Positions 1 through 7,572 of a stretch of 18,060 nt of DNA are shown piece after piece. The notes beneath the pieces are model-generated. The model was not told where the DNA came from, ran no database searches, and saw only the letters and a program-made list of their open reading frames with translations. The stretch is from positions 1 through 18,060 of the forward strand of contig SKOQ01000036.1 in assembly GCA_007119985.1 (NCBI GenBank), given 5' to 3'. Position 1 is the stretch's first letter. Every line of letters starts with the position of its first letter. This stretch comes from Marinospirillum sp. (lineage in GTDB: Bacteria > Pseudomonadota > Gammaproteobacteria > Pseudomonadales > Halomonadaceae). Both the position numbers and the translations under genes were made by a program.

Positions 1-686
1 CCATCTGAGACACTGGCTAAGGCCGCCGCTGTTTGACCATCACGAATACCAAAACCAACCGCCAAAGGTAAGTCGGTCAGATCAGCAAAGTCTTTCAGCT
101 TGGCCTCGACAGCCGCCACATCGACCTGAGCTGAGCCCGTGACGCCCTTTAGTGAGACATAATAGAGGTAGCCACTGCCTGCTGCGCAGATTTTTGCGGC
201 CCGTTCACGCGTTGTGGTGGGGGCCAACAAAAAGATCGCATCCAGATTTTTCGCTTTCAGCAAGGTGGCAAACTCAACCCCTTCTTCAGGAGGCAAATCG
301 ACCACCAGCACACCATCAACACCTGCCTCGGCAGCTTCATCCACAAAAGCGCCATAGCCGATCGCTTCAATCGGATTGAGGTAGCCCATCAGCACCACCG
401 GCGTGTGTTGATTCTGCTCACGAAAGCTGGCTACCATCTTGAAGATATCACGGCTAGTGGTGCCATGCTTGAGTGCACGCTCACAGGCCTTTTGAATCAC
501 CGGGCCATCGGCCATTGGATCAGAAAAAGGCACGCCCAGCTCAATGATATCCGCGCCGGCGTCAACCAACGCATGCATCAGACCAACAGTATATTGGGGG
601 GCAGGATCGCCACCTGTAATATAGGGAATCAAAGCCTTGCGCTGCTGGGTTTTCAGCTGAGCAAAGGTGTGTTGAATACGACTCAT
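1..686 (-). CDS. trpA: Tryptophan synthase alpha subunit, 3' end cut by window edge
   Basis: Splits indole-3-glycerol phosphate into indole and glyceraldehyde 3-phosphate; the indole passes through a tunnel to TrpB in the alpha2-beta2 complex (family knowledge). Reading from the ATG at 686, the protein begins MSRIQHTFAQLK. It carries the family signature ELGVPFSDPMADGP near residues 49-61, with the catalytic Glu49 and Asp60 both in place. Later come the segments VLMGYLNPI, DLPPEE and GYLYYVSLKGVTG typical of the TIM barrel, and VGFGI of the phosphate-binding region. About 228 residues are visible of a usual 265-270; the C-terminus lies beyond position 1. It starts 21 nt after the trpB stop, with GGAG about 10 nt upstream of the ATG, so it is the distal gene of a trpF-trpB-trpA cluster. 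No frameshift or odd residue was seen. Confidence 0.97.
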   Translation of the reverse strand, partial: MSRIQHTFAQLKTQQRKALIPYITGGDPAPQYTVGLMHALVDAGADIIELGVPFSDPMADGPVIQKACERALKHGTTSRDIFKMVASFREQNQHTPVVLMGYLNPIEAIGYGAFVDEAAEAGVDGVLVVDLPPEEGVEFATLLKAKNLDAIFLLAPTTTRERAAKICAAGSGYLYYVSLKGVTGSAQVDVAAVEAKLKDFADLTDLPLAVGFGIRDGQTAAALASVSD

Positions 687-707
687 ATTTGCTTGTCTCC
701 AGCTGAT

Positions 708-1919
708 TTAAAGGGTAATGCCTTGCAAGGCAGCCACAGTCATGATGTCTTTATCACCCCGTCCAGAGAGATTGACCACCAGATGTTGATCTTTACCTAA
801 GGTGGGGGCTAAACGCTTGGCGTAAGCCAGAGCGTGGCTTGATTCTAGCGCCGGAATAATCCCCTCAAAGGAGCAAAGATCTTGGAAGGCATCCATCACC
901 TCGGTATCGGTCGCCACTTCATACTGCACCCGCCCCATATCCTTCAGATAGGCGTGCTCAGGGCCAACACCTGGGTAATCCAAACCGGCCGAGATCGAGT
1001 GGGTTTCAATAATCTGGCCAGCGTCATCTTCCATTAAATAAGTCCGATTACCGTGCAGCACGCCAGGGCGACCTGCATTCAGCGGTGCCGCATGGCGACC
1101 TGTTGCCAAGCCATCGCCTCCGGCTTCGACACCATACATCTTAACGTCATCATCGGTGATAAAAGGATAGAAAAGGCCCAGCGCATTGGAACCACCACCC
1201 ACACAAGCAATCAAGGCATCGGGCAAGCGGCCAATCTGCTCAAGGCATTGCTGACGGGCCTCACGACCAGCGACTGAATTAAAATCACGCACCAGTTTAG
1301 GATAGGGGTGTGGTCCAGCCACCGTACCAATAATGTAAAAGGTATCATCAACATTGGTTACCCAATCTCGCAGCGCTTCGTTCATGGCGTCCTTGAGCGT
1401 CTTCGAGCCAGATTGAACAGGAATCACCTCTGCACCCAGCAGCTTCATCCGATAGACATTCGGGGCTTGGCGCTTCACATCCTCTGCGCCCATATACACC
1501 TGGCACTTGAGACCAAGGCGCGCGGCTACTGTGGCGGTTGCCACACCATGCTGACCGGCACCTGTCTCGGCAATCACACGCGGCTTGCCTGAATACTTGG
1601 CCAACAAAGCCTGCCCAACGGTATTGTTCACCTTATGCGCACCAGTATGGTTTAAGTCTTCACGCTTGAGCCAAATCTGTGCGCCGCCGAGGTGCTTCGA
1701 CCATCGCTCTGCATGATAAAGAGGAGAAGGACGACCAACATAAAACGCCAGATCACGATCAAATTCAGCCTGGAAGGCGGGATCGGCACTGAGGCGCGTA
1801 TATTGCTCATCAAGCTGCTCTAAGGCAAAGCTCAGGGTTTCTGAAACAAAACGTCCACCATAGGGCCCGAAATGGCCGGTGGCATCGGGCAGATTTAGCA
1901 AATCAGCATATTTAGACAC
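708..1919 (-). CDS. trpB: Tryptophan synthase beta subunit
   Basis: PLP enzyme that condenses indole (from TrpA) with L-serine to give tryptophan. The N-terminus has the family segment PDATGHFGPYGGRFVSETL. The PLP lysine lies in HTGAHKVNN (about residue 96 with the start used here), the catalytic Glu in AETGAGQHG, and the phosphate-binding loop in GGGSNA. The C-terminus has the usual SGRGDKD. Length is about 403 residues, normal for the family. The frame is open to a GTG at 1928, but I prefer the in-frame GTG at 1919: an AAGGGG Shine-Dalgarno (1928-1933) sits 8 nt before it, whereas it would overlap the GTG at 1928. The trpF stop is 12 nt upstream and trpA starts 21 nt downstream, so trpF, trpB and trpA are very likely co-transcribed. 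Confidence 0.97.
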   Translation of the reverse strand: MSKYADLLNLPDATGHFGPYGGRFVSETLSFALEQLDEQYTRLSADPAFQAEFDRDLAFYVGRPSPLYHAERWSKHLGGAQIWLKREDLNHTGAHKVNNTVGQALLAKYSGKPRVIAETGAGQHGVATATVAARLGLKCQVYMGAEDVKRQAPNVYRMKLLGAEVIPVQSGSKTLKDAMNEALRDWVTNVDDTFYIIGTVAGPHPYPKLVRDFNSVAGREARQQCLEQIGRLPDALIACVGGGSNALGLFYPFITDDDVKMYGVEAGGDGLATGRHAAPLNAGRPGVLHGNRTYLMEDDAGQIIETHSISAGLDYPGVGPEHAYLKDMGRVQYEVATDTEVMDAFQDLCSFEGIIPALESSHALAYAKRLAPTLGKDQHLVVNLSGRGDKDIMTVAALQGITL

Positions 1920-1927
1920 GCATTTCA

Positions 1928-1933
1928 CCCCTT
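1928..1933 (-). promoter_or_regulatory. Ribosome binding site deciding the trpB start
   Basis: Reads AAGGGG on the minus strand and overlaps the trpF stop codon. It lies 8 nt upstream of the GTG at 1919 but touches the GTG at 1928, so it supports the later GTG as the trpB start. The overlap also suggests translational coupling between trpF and trpB. Confidence 0.6.
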
Positions 1934-2549
1934 AACATCGGACAGCCTTAATAAAGGCTTCTAGTTGAGTCGGGCATTTTATACCCCGACTCTGCTCAAC
2001 ACCACCTGAAACATCGACAGCATAAGGCCGCGTCTGCGCAATGCAGGCGGCAACATTCTGTGCATCTAAGCCACCAGCAACAATCCAGTGGCAATTTTGA
2101 CTGGATGGAAAGCGCTGCCAATCAAAACTGGCTCCCGTTCCACCAGGCAAACCTGGCGTATAGGCATCCAATAAGAAACCCTGTGCACTCGGCCAAGCTT
2201 GCGCCGCCTGCTCAGGCATCAAATCAGGCCGCATGCGCAAAGCCTTAATATAGGGCCTCCCAAACTGGCGACAAAAGGCTTCTGGTTCATCACCGTGAAA
2301 CTGCAACAGTTCCAAAGGCACCTGCGCCAGAACCTGCTCCACCTCAGCCACACTAGGGTTAACAAAAAGCCCCACGCGAGTCACAAAAGGCGGTGTCGCT
2401 GCTGCCAGCACTCGAGCCTGCTCTAGCGTCACCGCACGCGGGCTCGGCGGATAAAAGACAAAACCCAGTGCATCGGCACCTAGACGCGCGGCCAACTGCA
2501 CATCTTCTGTACGCGTGAGGCCACATATTTTAATTCTGACGGCTGCCAT
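1932..2549 (-). CDS. trpF: Phosphoribosylanthranilate isomerase
   Basis: Catalyses the Amadori rearrangement of N-(5-phosphoribosyl)anthranilate to CdRP, the third step of tryptophan synthesis. The protein is a monofunctional TIM barrel of 205 residues, normal length. It begins with RIKICGLTR, giving the catalytic Cys9, followed by GADALGFVFYPPSPR. The catalytic Asp is in LLDAYTPGLPGGTG (about Asp129), with AGGLDAQN and DVSGGVE forming the phosphate site. ATG at 2549 has AGGGA 5 nt upstream. It is separated from truA by 168 nt, long enough for its own promoter, and is followed closely by trpB. In enterics TrpF is fused to TrpC; a separate trpF beside truA is the Pseudomonas-like arrangement (family knowledge). 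Confidence 0.97.
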   Translation of the reverse strand: MAAVRIKICGLTRTEDVQLAARLGADALGFVFYPPSPRAVTLEQARVLAAATPPFVTRVGLFVNPSVAEVEQVLAQVPLELLQFHGDEPEAFCRQFGRPYIKALRMRPDLMPEQAAQAWPSAQGFLLDAYTPGLPGGTGASFDWQRFPSSQNCHWIVAGGLDAQNVAACIAQTRPYAVDVSGGVEQSRGIKCPTQLEAFIKAVRC

Positions 2550-2717
2550 GAAAATCCCTGATTGATCAATAGGCTATCACCCGCCTCGCAAGAGACTAGG
2601 TTCAGCTTTTATCTGATCACTAGACTCTACCATAAGCACTCAGTGAGTGAAGAGCGCAACCCAGATTTATTTACATTGATACAAGACAAAAGGCATCAAC
2701 AAAATTGATAAGCCCTC
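2550..2717 (-). promoter_or_regulatory. truA-trpF spacer, possible trpFBA promoter
   Basis: A 168-nt spacer upstream of trpF on the minus strand. It holds a 13-bp dyad, CACTCA-G-TGAGTG, at 2637-2649. A weak sigma70-like pair, TTCACT and TAGAGT with 16 nt between, overlaps the dyad on the minus strand. No tandem Trp codons or attenuator-like pair of alternative hairpins is evident. Placing a promoter here is inference from spacer length and weak hexamers. Confidence 0.25.
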
Positions 2718-2728
2718 TTACAGGGCTT
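2704..2728 (-). terminator. Possible weak intrinsic terminator overlapping the truA stop codon
   Basis: Perfect 7-bp inverted repeat AAGCCCT / AGGGCTT (2710-2716 and 2722-2728) with a 5-nt loop that contains the truA stop codon. On the minus strand the stem is followed by ATCAATTTTG, a poor T tract. It could end truA transcription partially, or merely protect the 3' end. Confidence 0.35.
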
Positions 2729-3662
2729 GGGAAGGATGGCGCGCCAGAGACGCATCCGACTGGCTGCGCGTCAGATCGCTGCGGTGCCAACTAGGAAGAA
2801 ACTCAGGATAGGGCGCATCAGGGTCTTCATCGGCCAGCAGGGTCATAAAGTGCGGTCCGAGCGGCCCCTGAGGCAGCTGGTAACGCTCAGGATAGAGCGC
2901 ACCAATCAAATATAAGCCTTCTGCCGGTGCGGTCATCCCCGCCTGCGCACGCTGCTTGGCCTCCAATAACTCTTCTACCCATGCAATCGGCCGCTCACCT
3001 GCGCCAATCTTCATCAAGGTGCCGACGATATTACGCACCATATGGTGCAAAAATGCGTTCGCCTGTATATCCACAATAATCCAGTAACCACGCCGATAAA
3101 CACGCACAAAATGCATGTGTCGCCAGGCAATGCGCGATTGGCATTTAGCAGAACGAAAGCAGGAAAAGTCCTTTTCTCCGACCAACAGATCCGCAGCGGC
3201 CTGCATTTTTTCGACATCCAGCGCATCATGGCACCAAGCGACCAGATTGTGCAGACCGGCAGGGCGGGTGATGTGATTATGCAGGATATAGCGATAACGT
3301 CGCGCTAAAGCCGAGTGACGCGCATGAAAATGCTCAGGCACAGAACGCGCCCATAAGACACGAATATCTGGCGGCAGCGCATTATTACCGCCACGCACCC
3401 AAGCACGCTCTGAACGCGCAACTGGGCTATCAAAATGCACTAGCTGTGCTGAAGCATGGACACCCGCATCCGTGCGGCCCGCACACATGACGCTGATGGG
3501 TGTTTGGGCAACAAGAGAAAGGGCTTTTTCGAGCAGAGGTTGCACACTGGGGACGCCTTGCTGGGTTTGCCAGCCATGATAGGCACTGCCTTGGTATTCA
3601 ACTGCAAGCGCAAAACGCCCCGCTGGAAGGGGGCGTTCTGAAGGTTGGGTAAAAAACGACAT
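2718..3662 (-). CDS. truA: tRNA pseudouridine(38-40) synthase TruA
   Basis: Converts uridines 38-40 in the anticodon arm of many tRNAs to pseudouridine. The catalytic Asp is in CAGRTDAGVHA (about Asp65), preceded by the family segment LAVEYQGSAYHGWQ. The active-site tyrosine region RRYRYILHN and the C-terminal FLHHMVRNIVGTL motif are also present. At 314 residues it is longer than the typical 260-275, from about 15 extra N-terminal residues and a hydrophilic tail ending DASLARHPSQAL. ATG at 3662 lies 12 nt after the fimV stop with no clear Shine-Dalgarno, so translational coupling to fimV is likely. The fimV-truA-trpF order is conserved in Pseudomonas and relatives (established knowledge). 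Confidence 0.97.
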   Translation of the reverse strand: MSFFTQPSERPLPAGRFALAVEYQGSAYHGWQTQQGVPSVQPLLEKALSLVAQTPISVMCAGRTDAGVHASAQLVHFDSPVARSERAWVRGGNNALPPDIRVLWARSVPEHFHARHSALARRYRYILHNHITRPAGLHNLVAWCHDALDVEKMQAAADLLVGEKDFSCFRSAKCQSRIAWRHMHFVRVYRRGYWIIVDIQANAFLHHMVRNIVGTLMKIGAGERPIAWVEELLEAKQRAQAGMTAPAEGLYLIGALYPERYQLPQGPLGPHFMTLLADEDPDAPYPEFLPSWHRSDLTRSQSDASLARHPSQAL

Positions 3663-3674
3663 CTTAGGTTTTGA

Positions 3675-6122
3675 TCATCCTAGTTGTTCCAACATCTGCT
3701 GGGCCGTTGCCGCATGGTCTGGGTCCGCCAGCTCGACTATTTTTTCAAGGATATCACGCGCGCCCTGCTTATCACCCATCTCGATATAAGCTGTGGCCAA
3801 ATCGAGCTGAGTCGTCCACTCACTTTCTTCGGCGGCAAAGTCTAAATCTTCAAGATCACCCAGCGCATCTAGGCCATCGAGCTGATCGGTCGTCAGCTCC
3901 TCGGCCCAGTCTTGCTCTTGCTGATCCGGAGCCACGCTCGTTGCGGGCGTTTCTGATGGGCTGCTGGGGATCTCAAGATCGCTCACATCTTGCTCAGCTT
4001 GCAGATCTTCGTGAATCATCAAGCTTTCAAGCTCAGATAAATCCTCACCCAAGGCAGAGAGTTCTGTATCTATCAGTGGGTCTACTACTGCCTGCTCTGT
4101 AGGCGCCGGACTGGTCTCGCTTGTATCTTCAAGACCATCTAAAGCCGATAAGAAATCATCGGCATCCTGATTCGGCTGCACTGGATCAAAATCAGCAATA
4201 TCAACCAAATCCCCTTCTAATTCTTGCTCTTCAAGTGGCTGATCAAGATTCAACTCAAAATCAAAATCCGTGTCTTCCAGATCTGACAATTCAGTTGCAG
4301 CTGGCGCTGTCTGCGGCTTGATCTCATCTTGCGTTGCGGCCAGTAACAGTTCCAGCTCATCATCCGCACTAGGCTCTGCTACAGGAGCCACTGGCTCAGC
4401 AGCGAGATCTCGATCAAATTCGGCGAGATCGACTTCACCTAAATCCACTTCACCTAAATCTAAATCCTCTAGATCAGTGGCTTCGAAGTCCAGCTCACCC
4501 AGATCAAGATCTTGACCCAAATCCAACTCTTTCAAGTCACCATCATCCAGAGTGATATCACCCAAATCCACATCTTGAGTGCCTGAATCAGGCTCAACCG
4601 TGGGCGCTGTCGACTGAGGGCCAGAAGCGGTCATCAAGCGCGCTAAATCTTCAGCCTTGTTGAAAGCTAAACTCGAAGCGCCCGCCTGTAAAAGCGCTTG
4701 GTGCTGCTGAGCAAACTGGGGCTGATCATCGAGTTCAACCAACACCTCAAGCAGCTTTAAGCGTAGATCTTCACGCTCTGGCTGAGCCGTGATGGCGGCT
4801 TCAAGAATCTGTGCTGCCTGCTCAAGGCGCCCATAGGCCACCAAGGATTGCGCTTCAACCAAAGGGTCCATCGGCTGTTCTGTTGCCATAGCAGGCCCAG
4901 CTGTGGATGACTGGGCATCAGACGCTGCCAAAGAATCCAATGCCGCATCGGATAAGGGATCTTGATCAAGATCATCACTCAAGTCTTGTAGATCCACACT
5001 GGCATCCAGCTCATCTAACTCAGTAATCGGATGGGCATGCACATCCAGATCAAAATCAGATGAAGTGGCATTATGAGCTGCAAGTAAGTCTTCTTCGAGC
5101 GTTTTATGCTTTTCTTGAGCGGCCTGAGCGGCCTGTTGCGCCCGAGAAAGCTGGCGACGCGCCGCTAATAACCCCCATAGCAGCAGTAAAGCCATTAAAC
5201 CTAAACCACCGGCCAAGGCATAAGGGAGCGGCTGCGCTTTGACGGCATCCAGCCCTTGTGGCGCGACTGGGACAGGGGGCTGGCTGCTAGGCTGAGCTGA
5301 CTGAAGCGCAGGGACTTCAACGATCACCTGAGGACGATCAATCAACTGCTGTTCTAGATCACTGAGCTGGTCATCTTTTAACCGAATTAAAGATTGCAGC
5401 GTATTGACCTGTTGCTGCATATCACCCAGACGCTCGGCTAACTCATCCCGTTCACGCTCGACACCTTGCAGCTCTTCTTCGATGGTATTCAGACGTTGCT
5501 GCGCCGTGCGCAGCGCATTGGTCTCCGTTTGGGATGGCGTGGGAGCGGCCGAAAGCTGCAATGCTGGCTGAGGTGCGGGCTGGCTAGAAGGAGCCTGGGC
5601 TGGAGTTTGGGGTGTCGCGGCCTGCTGCGCTGGCACAGCTGGACGACTGGCGGCTGGGCGGGCAGGGACCACTGGCTCGGGAACACGACTGGCAACCCAC
5701 AACTGATTTTGGCGCCTGACTTCTTCTTCGGCTTGTGCTGCTGTGCGAGAACGCATGGCCGCAGCACTAGGGATCACTAAGCGTGATCCAGCTTCCATCT
5801 CATTAATATTGCGGCTGGGGAAGGCATGGGGGTTGGCATCCCGAATCGCCAACATGGCCTGCTTGATCGTAATGTCGTTCGCTGGACGATGGACTCGCGC
5901 AAGGCTCCATAAGGTGTCACGCGGGCCTACTTGTACCTGTCGTCCTGCTGGCGTACGGGTCGAGACTAAGGCGGTACGCCATTCTTCAGCCGATAAGGCG
6001 CGTTCTGCAGGTCCCCCTACTTCTCCTTTTTCGGCGGCCATCACACCCATAGGTGTAAGCAACAGACCCATGGCAAGGCTAACCCATGGCCGTGAACCCA
6101 CTATGAAAGACTTCCTTTGCAT
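3675..6122 (-). CDS. fimV: FimV-family LysM/TPR polar hub protein
   Basis: FimV is an inner-membrane protein that binds peptidoglycan and organises the cell pole, affecting type IV pili and related systems in Pseudomonas and relatives. Here, residues 1-30 form a signal peptide (hydrophobic SLAMGLLLTPMGVMA). A LysM-type domain spans about 62-118 (VQVGPRDTLWSLARVHRP through GSRLVIP). Next come a Pro/Ala/Gln-rich linker (about 146-200), a coiled coil (200-262), and a transmembrane helix at about 301-321. A very acidic cytoplasmic part contains tandem DLGE-like repeats and a TPR-like segment near 418-500. The C-terminal FimV motif is LDLATAYIEMGDKQGARDILEKI. Length is 815 residues, within the usual wide range. 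ATG at 6122 has AGGGG at 6129-6133, 6 nt upstream. No pilus genes are nearby, so the exact process served here is not shown by context. Confidence 0.95.
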   Translation of the reverse strand: MQRKSFIVGSRPWVSLAMGLLLTPMGVMAAEKGEVGGPAERALSAEEWRTALVSTRTPAGRQVQVGPRDTLWSLARVHRPANDITIKQAMLAIRDANPHAFPSRNINEMEAGSRLVIPSAAAMRSRTAAQAEEEVRRQNQLWVASRVPEPVVPARPAASRPAVPAQQAATPQTPAQAPSSQPAPQPALQLSAAPTPSQTETNALRTAQQRLNTIEEELQGVERERDELAERLGDMQQQVNTLQSLIRLKDDQLSDLEQQLIDRPQVIVEVPALQSAQPSSQPPVPVAPQGLDAVKAQPLPYALAGGLGLMALLLLWGLLAARRQLSRAQQAAQAAQEKHKTLEEDLLAAHNATSSDFDLDVHAHPITELDELDASVDLQDLSDDLDQDPLSDAALDSLAASDAQSSTAGPAMATEQPMDPLVEAQSLVAYGRLEQAAQILEAAITAQPEREDLRLKLLEVLVELDDQPQFAQQHQALLQAGASSLAFNKAEDLARLMTASGPQSTAPTVEPDSGTQDVDLGDITLDDGDLKELDLGQDLDLGELDFEATDLEDLDLGEVDLGEVDLAEFDRDLAAEPVAPVAEPSADDELELLLAATQDEIKPQTAPAATELSDLEDTDFDFELNLDQPLEEQELEGDLVDIADFDPVQPNQDADDFLSALDGLEDTSETSPAPTEQAVVDPLIDTELSALGEDLSELESLMIHEDLQAEQDVSDLEIPSSPSETPATSVAPDQQEQDWAEELTTDQLDGLDALGDLEDLDFAAEESEWTTQLDLATAYIEMGDKQGARDILEKIVELADPDHAATAQQMLEQLG
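4400..4572 (-). repeat. Acidic DLGE-type tandem repeats inside fimV
   Basis: Encodes about 57 residues (about 517-574 of FimV) built from short units such as DLGE, DLGQ and LDLG, including LGEVDLGEVDL. The DNA shows near-exact direct repeats of CTTCACCTAAATC around 4431-4460. Such acidic low-complexity spacers are usual in FimV; length variation by slippage is plausible but is inference. Confidence 0.6.
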
Positions 6123-6128
6123 ATCCTG

Positions 6129-6296
6129 CCCCTAACTGATCTGATCTATGGCCTAGCAGCGCAATGACTGTCTCGGTGCCTCGCTCCTGAACATCGATTC
6201 GACTCCATGCCGAGCCGACTTCGGGATTCATTCACGGTTCTTTACATCGATGATGGCTTTTTTTAACAGTTTTTGCTCACTTTGTCATGGTCAAAT
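6129..6296 (-). promoter_or_regulatory. fimV leader and upstream region
   Basis: Between the asd terminator and fimV lie about 170 nt with no gene. AGGGG at 6129-6133 is the fimV Shine-Dalgarno. An 11-bp dyad GTCAA-A-TTGAC at 6290-6300 overlaps a minus-strand TTGACC, but no good -10 stands at 16-18 nt from it. Because asd ends in a strong terminator, fimV must have a promoter here; I cannot place it securely. Confidence 0.3.
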
Positions 6297-6324
6297 TGAC
6301 AAAACGGCAGCCGAAGCTGCCGTT
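6297..6324 (-). terminator. Intrinsic terminator after asd
   Basis: On the minus strand the perfect 9-bp stem AACGGCAGC / GCTGCCGTT is closed by a TTCG tetraloop and followed by TTTTGTC. It lies about 50 nt past the asd stop. The very stable UUCG loop marks it as a genuine rho-independent terminator, separating the leu-asd unit from fimV. Confidence 0.85.
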
Positions 6325-6374
6325 GATCAATCCCTTGTCTTTTTTGCGCCCAAGCGAGGAGACGCAAAATCGCT

Positions 6375-7481
6375 CTAGGCTTGGAGCAGAATACGCAGCA
6401 TACGACGCAAAGGCTCGGCCGCACCCCAAAGAAGCTGATCGCCAACAGAAAAGGCCGACAGATACTCTGGCCCCATATTCATCTTACGCAAACGCCCCAC
6501 GGGCACGCTCAGGGTTCCGGTCACCGCTGTGGGTCCCAGATCACGAATAGAAGCCTCACGCTCGTTAGGCACAACCTTGACCCACTGGTTATGCTGGGCG
6601 AGCAGATCATGGATCTCGTCTAAAGGCACATCCTGCTTGAGCTTAATCGTAAACGCTTGACTATGGCAGCGCATGGCACCAATGCGGACACACAAGCCAT
6701 CAATGGGAATGGGCTGGGCATTCAGGCCAAGAATCTTGTTGGTTTCAACATGACCCTTCCATTCTTCTTTACTTTGGCGATTGTCCAGTTGCTTATCGAT
6801 ATAAGGAATCAGACTCCCTGCCAGAGGAACACCAAACTGATCTGTCGGGAAGTCAGCTGAGCGCATCGCCGCCGCCACCTTGCGATCGATATCCAAAATC
6901 GCGGAAGAAGGATTGGCCAGCTCAGGCGCCACCGCATCACGCAAGGCACCCATCTGCTTGAGCAGCTCACGCATATTCTGCGCACCCGCACCAGAGGCGG
7001 CCTGATAGGTCATCGAGGTCATCCACTCGATCATGCCCTTTTCATACAGCCCACCTAAGGCCATCAGCATCAGGCTCACGGTGCAGTTGCCACCAACAAA
7101 GGTTTTGATGCCTTGCTGCAAACCAGCATCAATCACGCTGCGGTTAACAGGATCTAATACGATAATACTGTCATCGGCCATACGCAGACTTGAAGCCGCA
7201 TCGATCCAATAGCCCTGCCAGCCAGCAGCGCGTAAGGGGCCATACACGCTATGGGTATAATCGCCGCCCTGACAAGTCAGAATCACATCCAGTTTTTTCA
7301 GCGCATCCAGATCTGTCGCGCTTTGCAGAGGCTGACCATCAGGCCCCGCTTGTCCAGCCTGAGAAGTGGTAAAATACACCGCCTCGATCAGATCAAAATC
7401 ACCTTCTTCTTGCATCCGCTGGAGCAGCACTGAACCCACCATGCCACGCCAACCAACCAAACCCACCGTCAATTTTGCCAT
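6375..7481 (-). CDS. asd: Aspartate-semialdehyde dehydrogenase
   Basis: NADPH-dependent reduction of aspartyl phosphate to aspartate semialdehyde, the branch point to lysine/diaminopimelate, threonine and methionine. The protein starts MAKLTVGLVGWRGMVGSVL, a Rossmann GxxGxxG motif. The catalytic Cys is in VGGNCTVSLML (about Cys133), the substrate Arg in CVRIGAM (about 267), and the catalytic His in RCHSQAF (about 273). Length is 368 residues, matching the E. coli-type Asd (367). The frame is open upstream to 7517, but the ATG at 7481 is preferred: the homologous N-terminus begins there and GAGGA (7492-7496) lies 10 nt upstream. It follows leuB after a spacer holding a long inverted repeat and is closed by a strong terminator. 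Confidence 0.97.
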   Translation of the reverse strand: MAKLTVGLVGWRGMVGSVLLQRMQEEGDFDLIEAVYFTTSQAGQAGPDGQPLQSATDLDALKKLDVILTCQGGDYTHSVYGPLRAAGWQGYWIDAASSLRMADDSIIVLDPVNRSVIDAGLQQGIKTFVGGNCTVSLMLMALGGLYEKGMIEWMTSMTYQAASGAGAQNMRELLKQMGALRDAVAPELANPSSAILDIDRKVAAAMRSADFPTDQFGVPLAGSLIPYIDKQLDNRQSKEEWKGHVETNKILGLNAQPIPIDGLCVRIGAMRCHSQAFTIKLKQDVPLDEIHDLLAQHNQWVKVVPNEREASIRDLGPTAVTGTLSVPVGRLRKMNMGPEYLSAFSVGDQLLWGAAEPLRRMLRILLQA

Positions 7482-7500
7482 CTTCTTTATGTCCTCTTTG

Positions 7501-7540
7501 TGTCGCCTTGATCTCATGCAAAGATGAAAACAAGGCGACA
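7501..7540 (-). promoter_or_regulatory. Inverted-repeat leader structure just upstream of asd
   Basis: A perfect 10-bp inverted repeat TGTCGCCTTG / CAAGGCGACA (7501-7510 and 7531-7540) encloses 20 nt that can form a further 4-bp ATCT / AGAT stem. The structure ends 4 nt before the asd Shine-Dalgarno on the minus strand. No T tract follows, so it is not a simple terminator. It could be an operator, an RNA-processing or stability hairpin, or a translation-control element; which of these is unknown. Confidence 0.5.
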
Positions 7541-7572
7541 GGTATCAATGCTCGGCTTTTACCTAGACGAGA

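Noticed and set aside
1920..1928. GTG at 1928 as the trpB start
   Set aside because: The AAGGGG ribosome site overlaps it; the in-frame GTG at 1919 has 8-nt spacing and fits family N-termini.
5466..6135. Plus-strand open frames opposite fimV
   Set aside because: Antisense shadows of the Pro/Ala/Gln-rich fimV coding sequence, with Trp/Arg/Gly-rich products.
7482..7517. Longer asd start at 7517
   Set aside because: The extra residues (MRSRRHKEDIKK) are outside the family N-terminus and run through the leader inverted repeat; ATG 7481 has a ribosome site.
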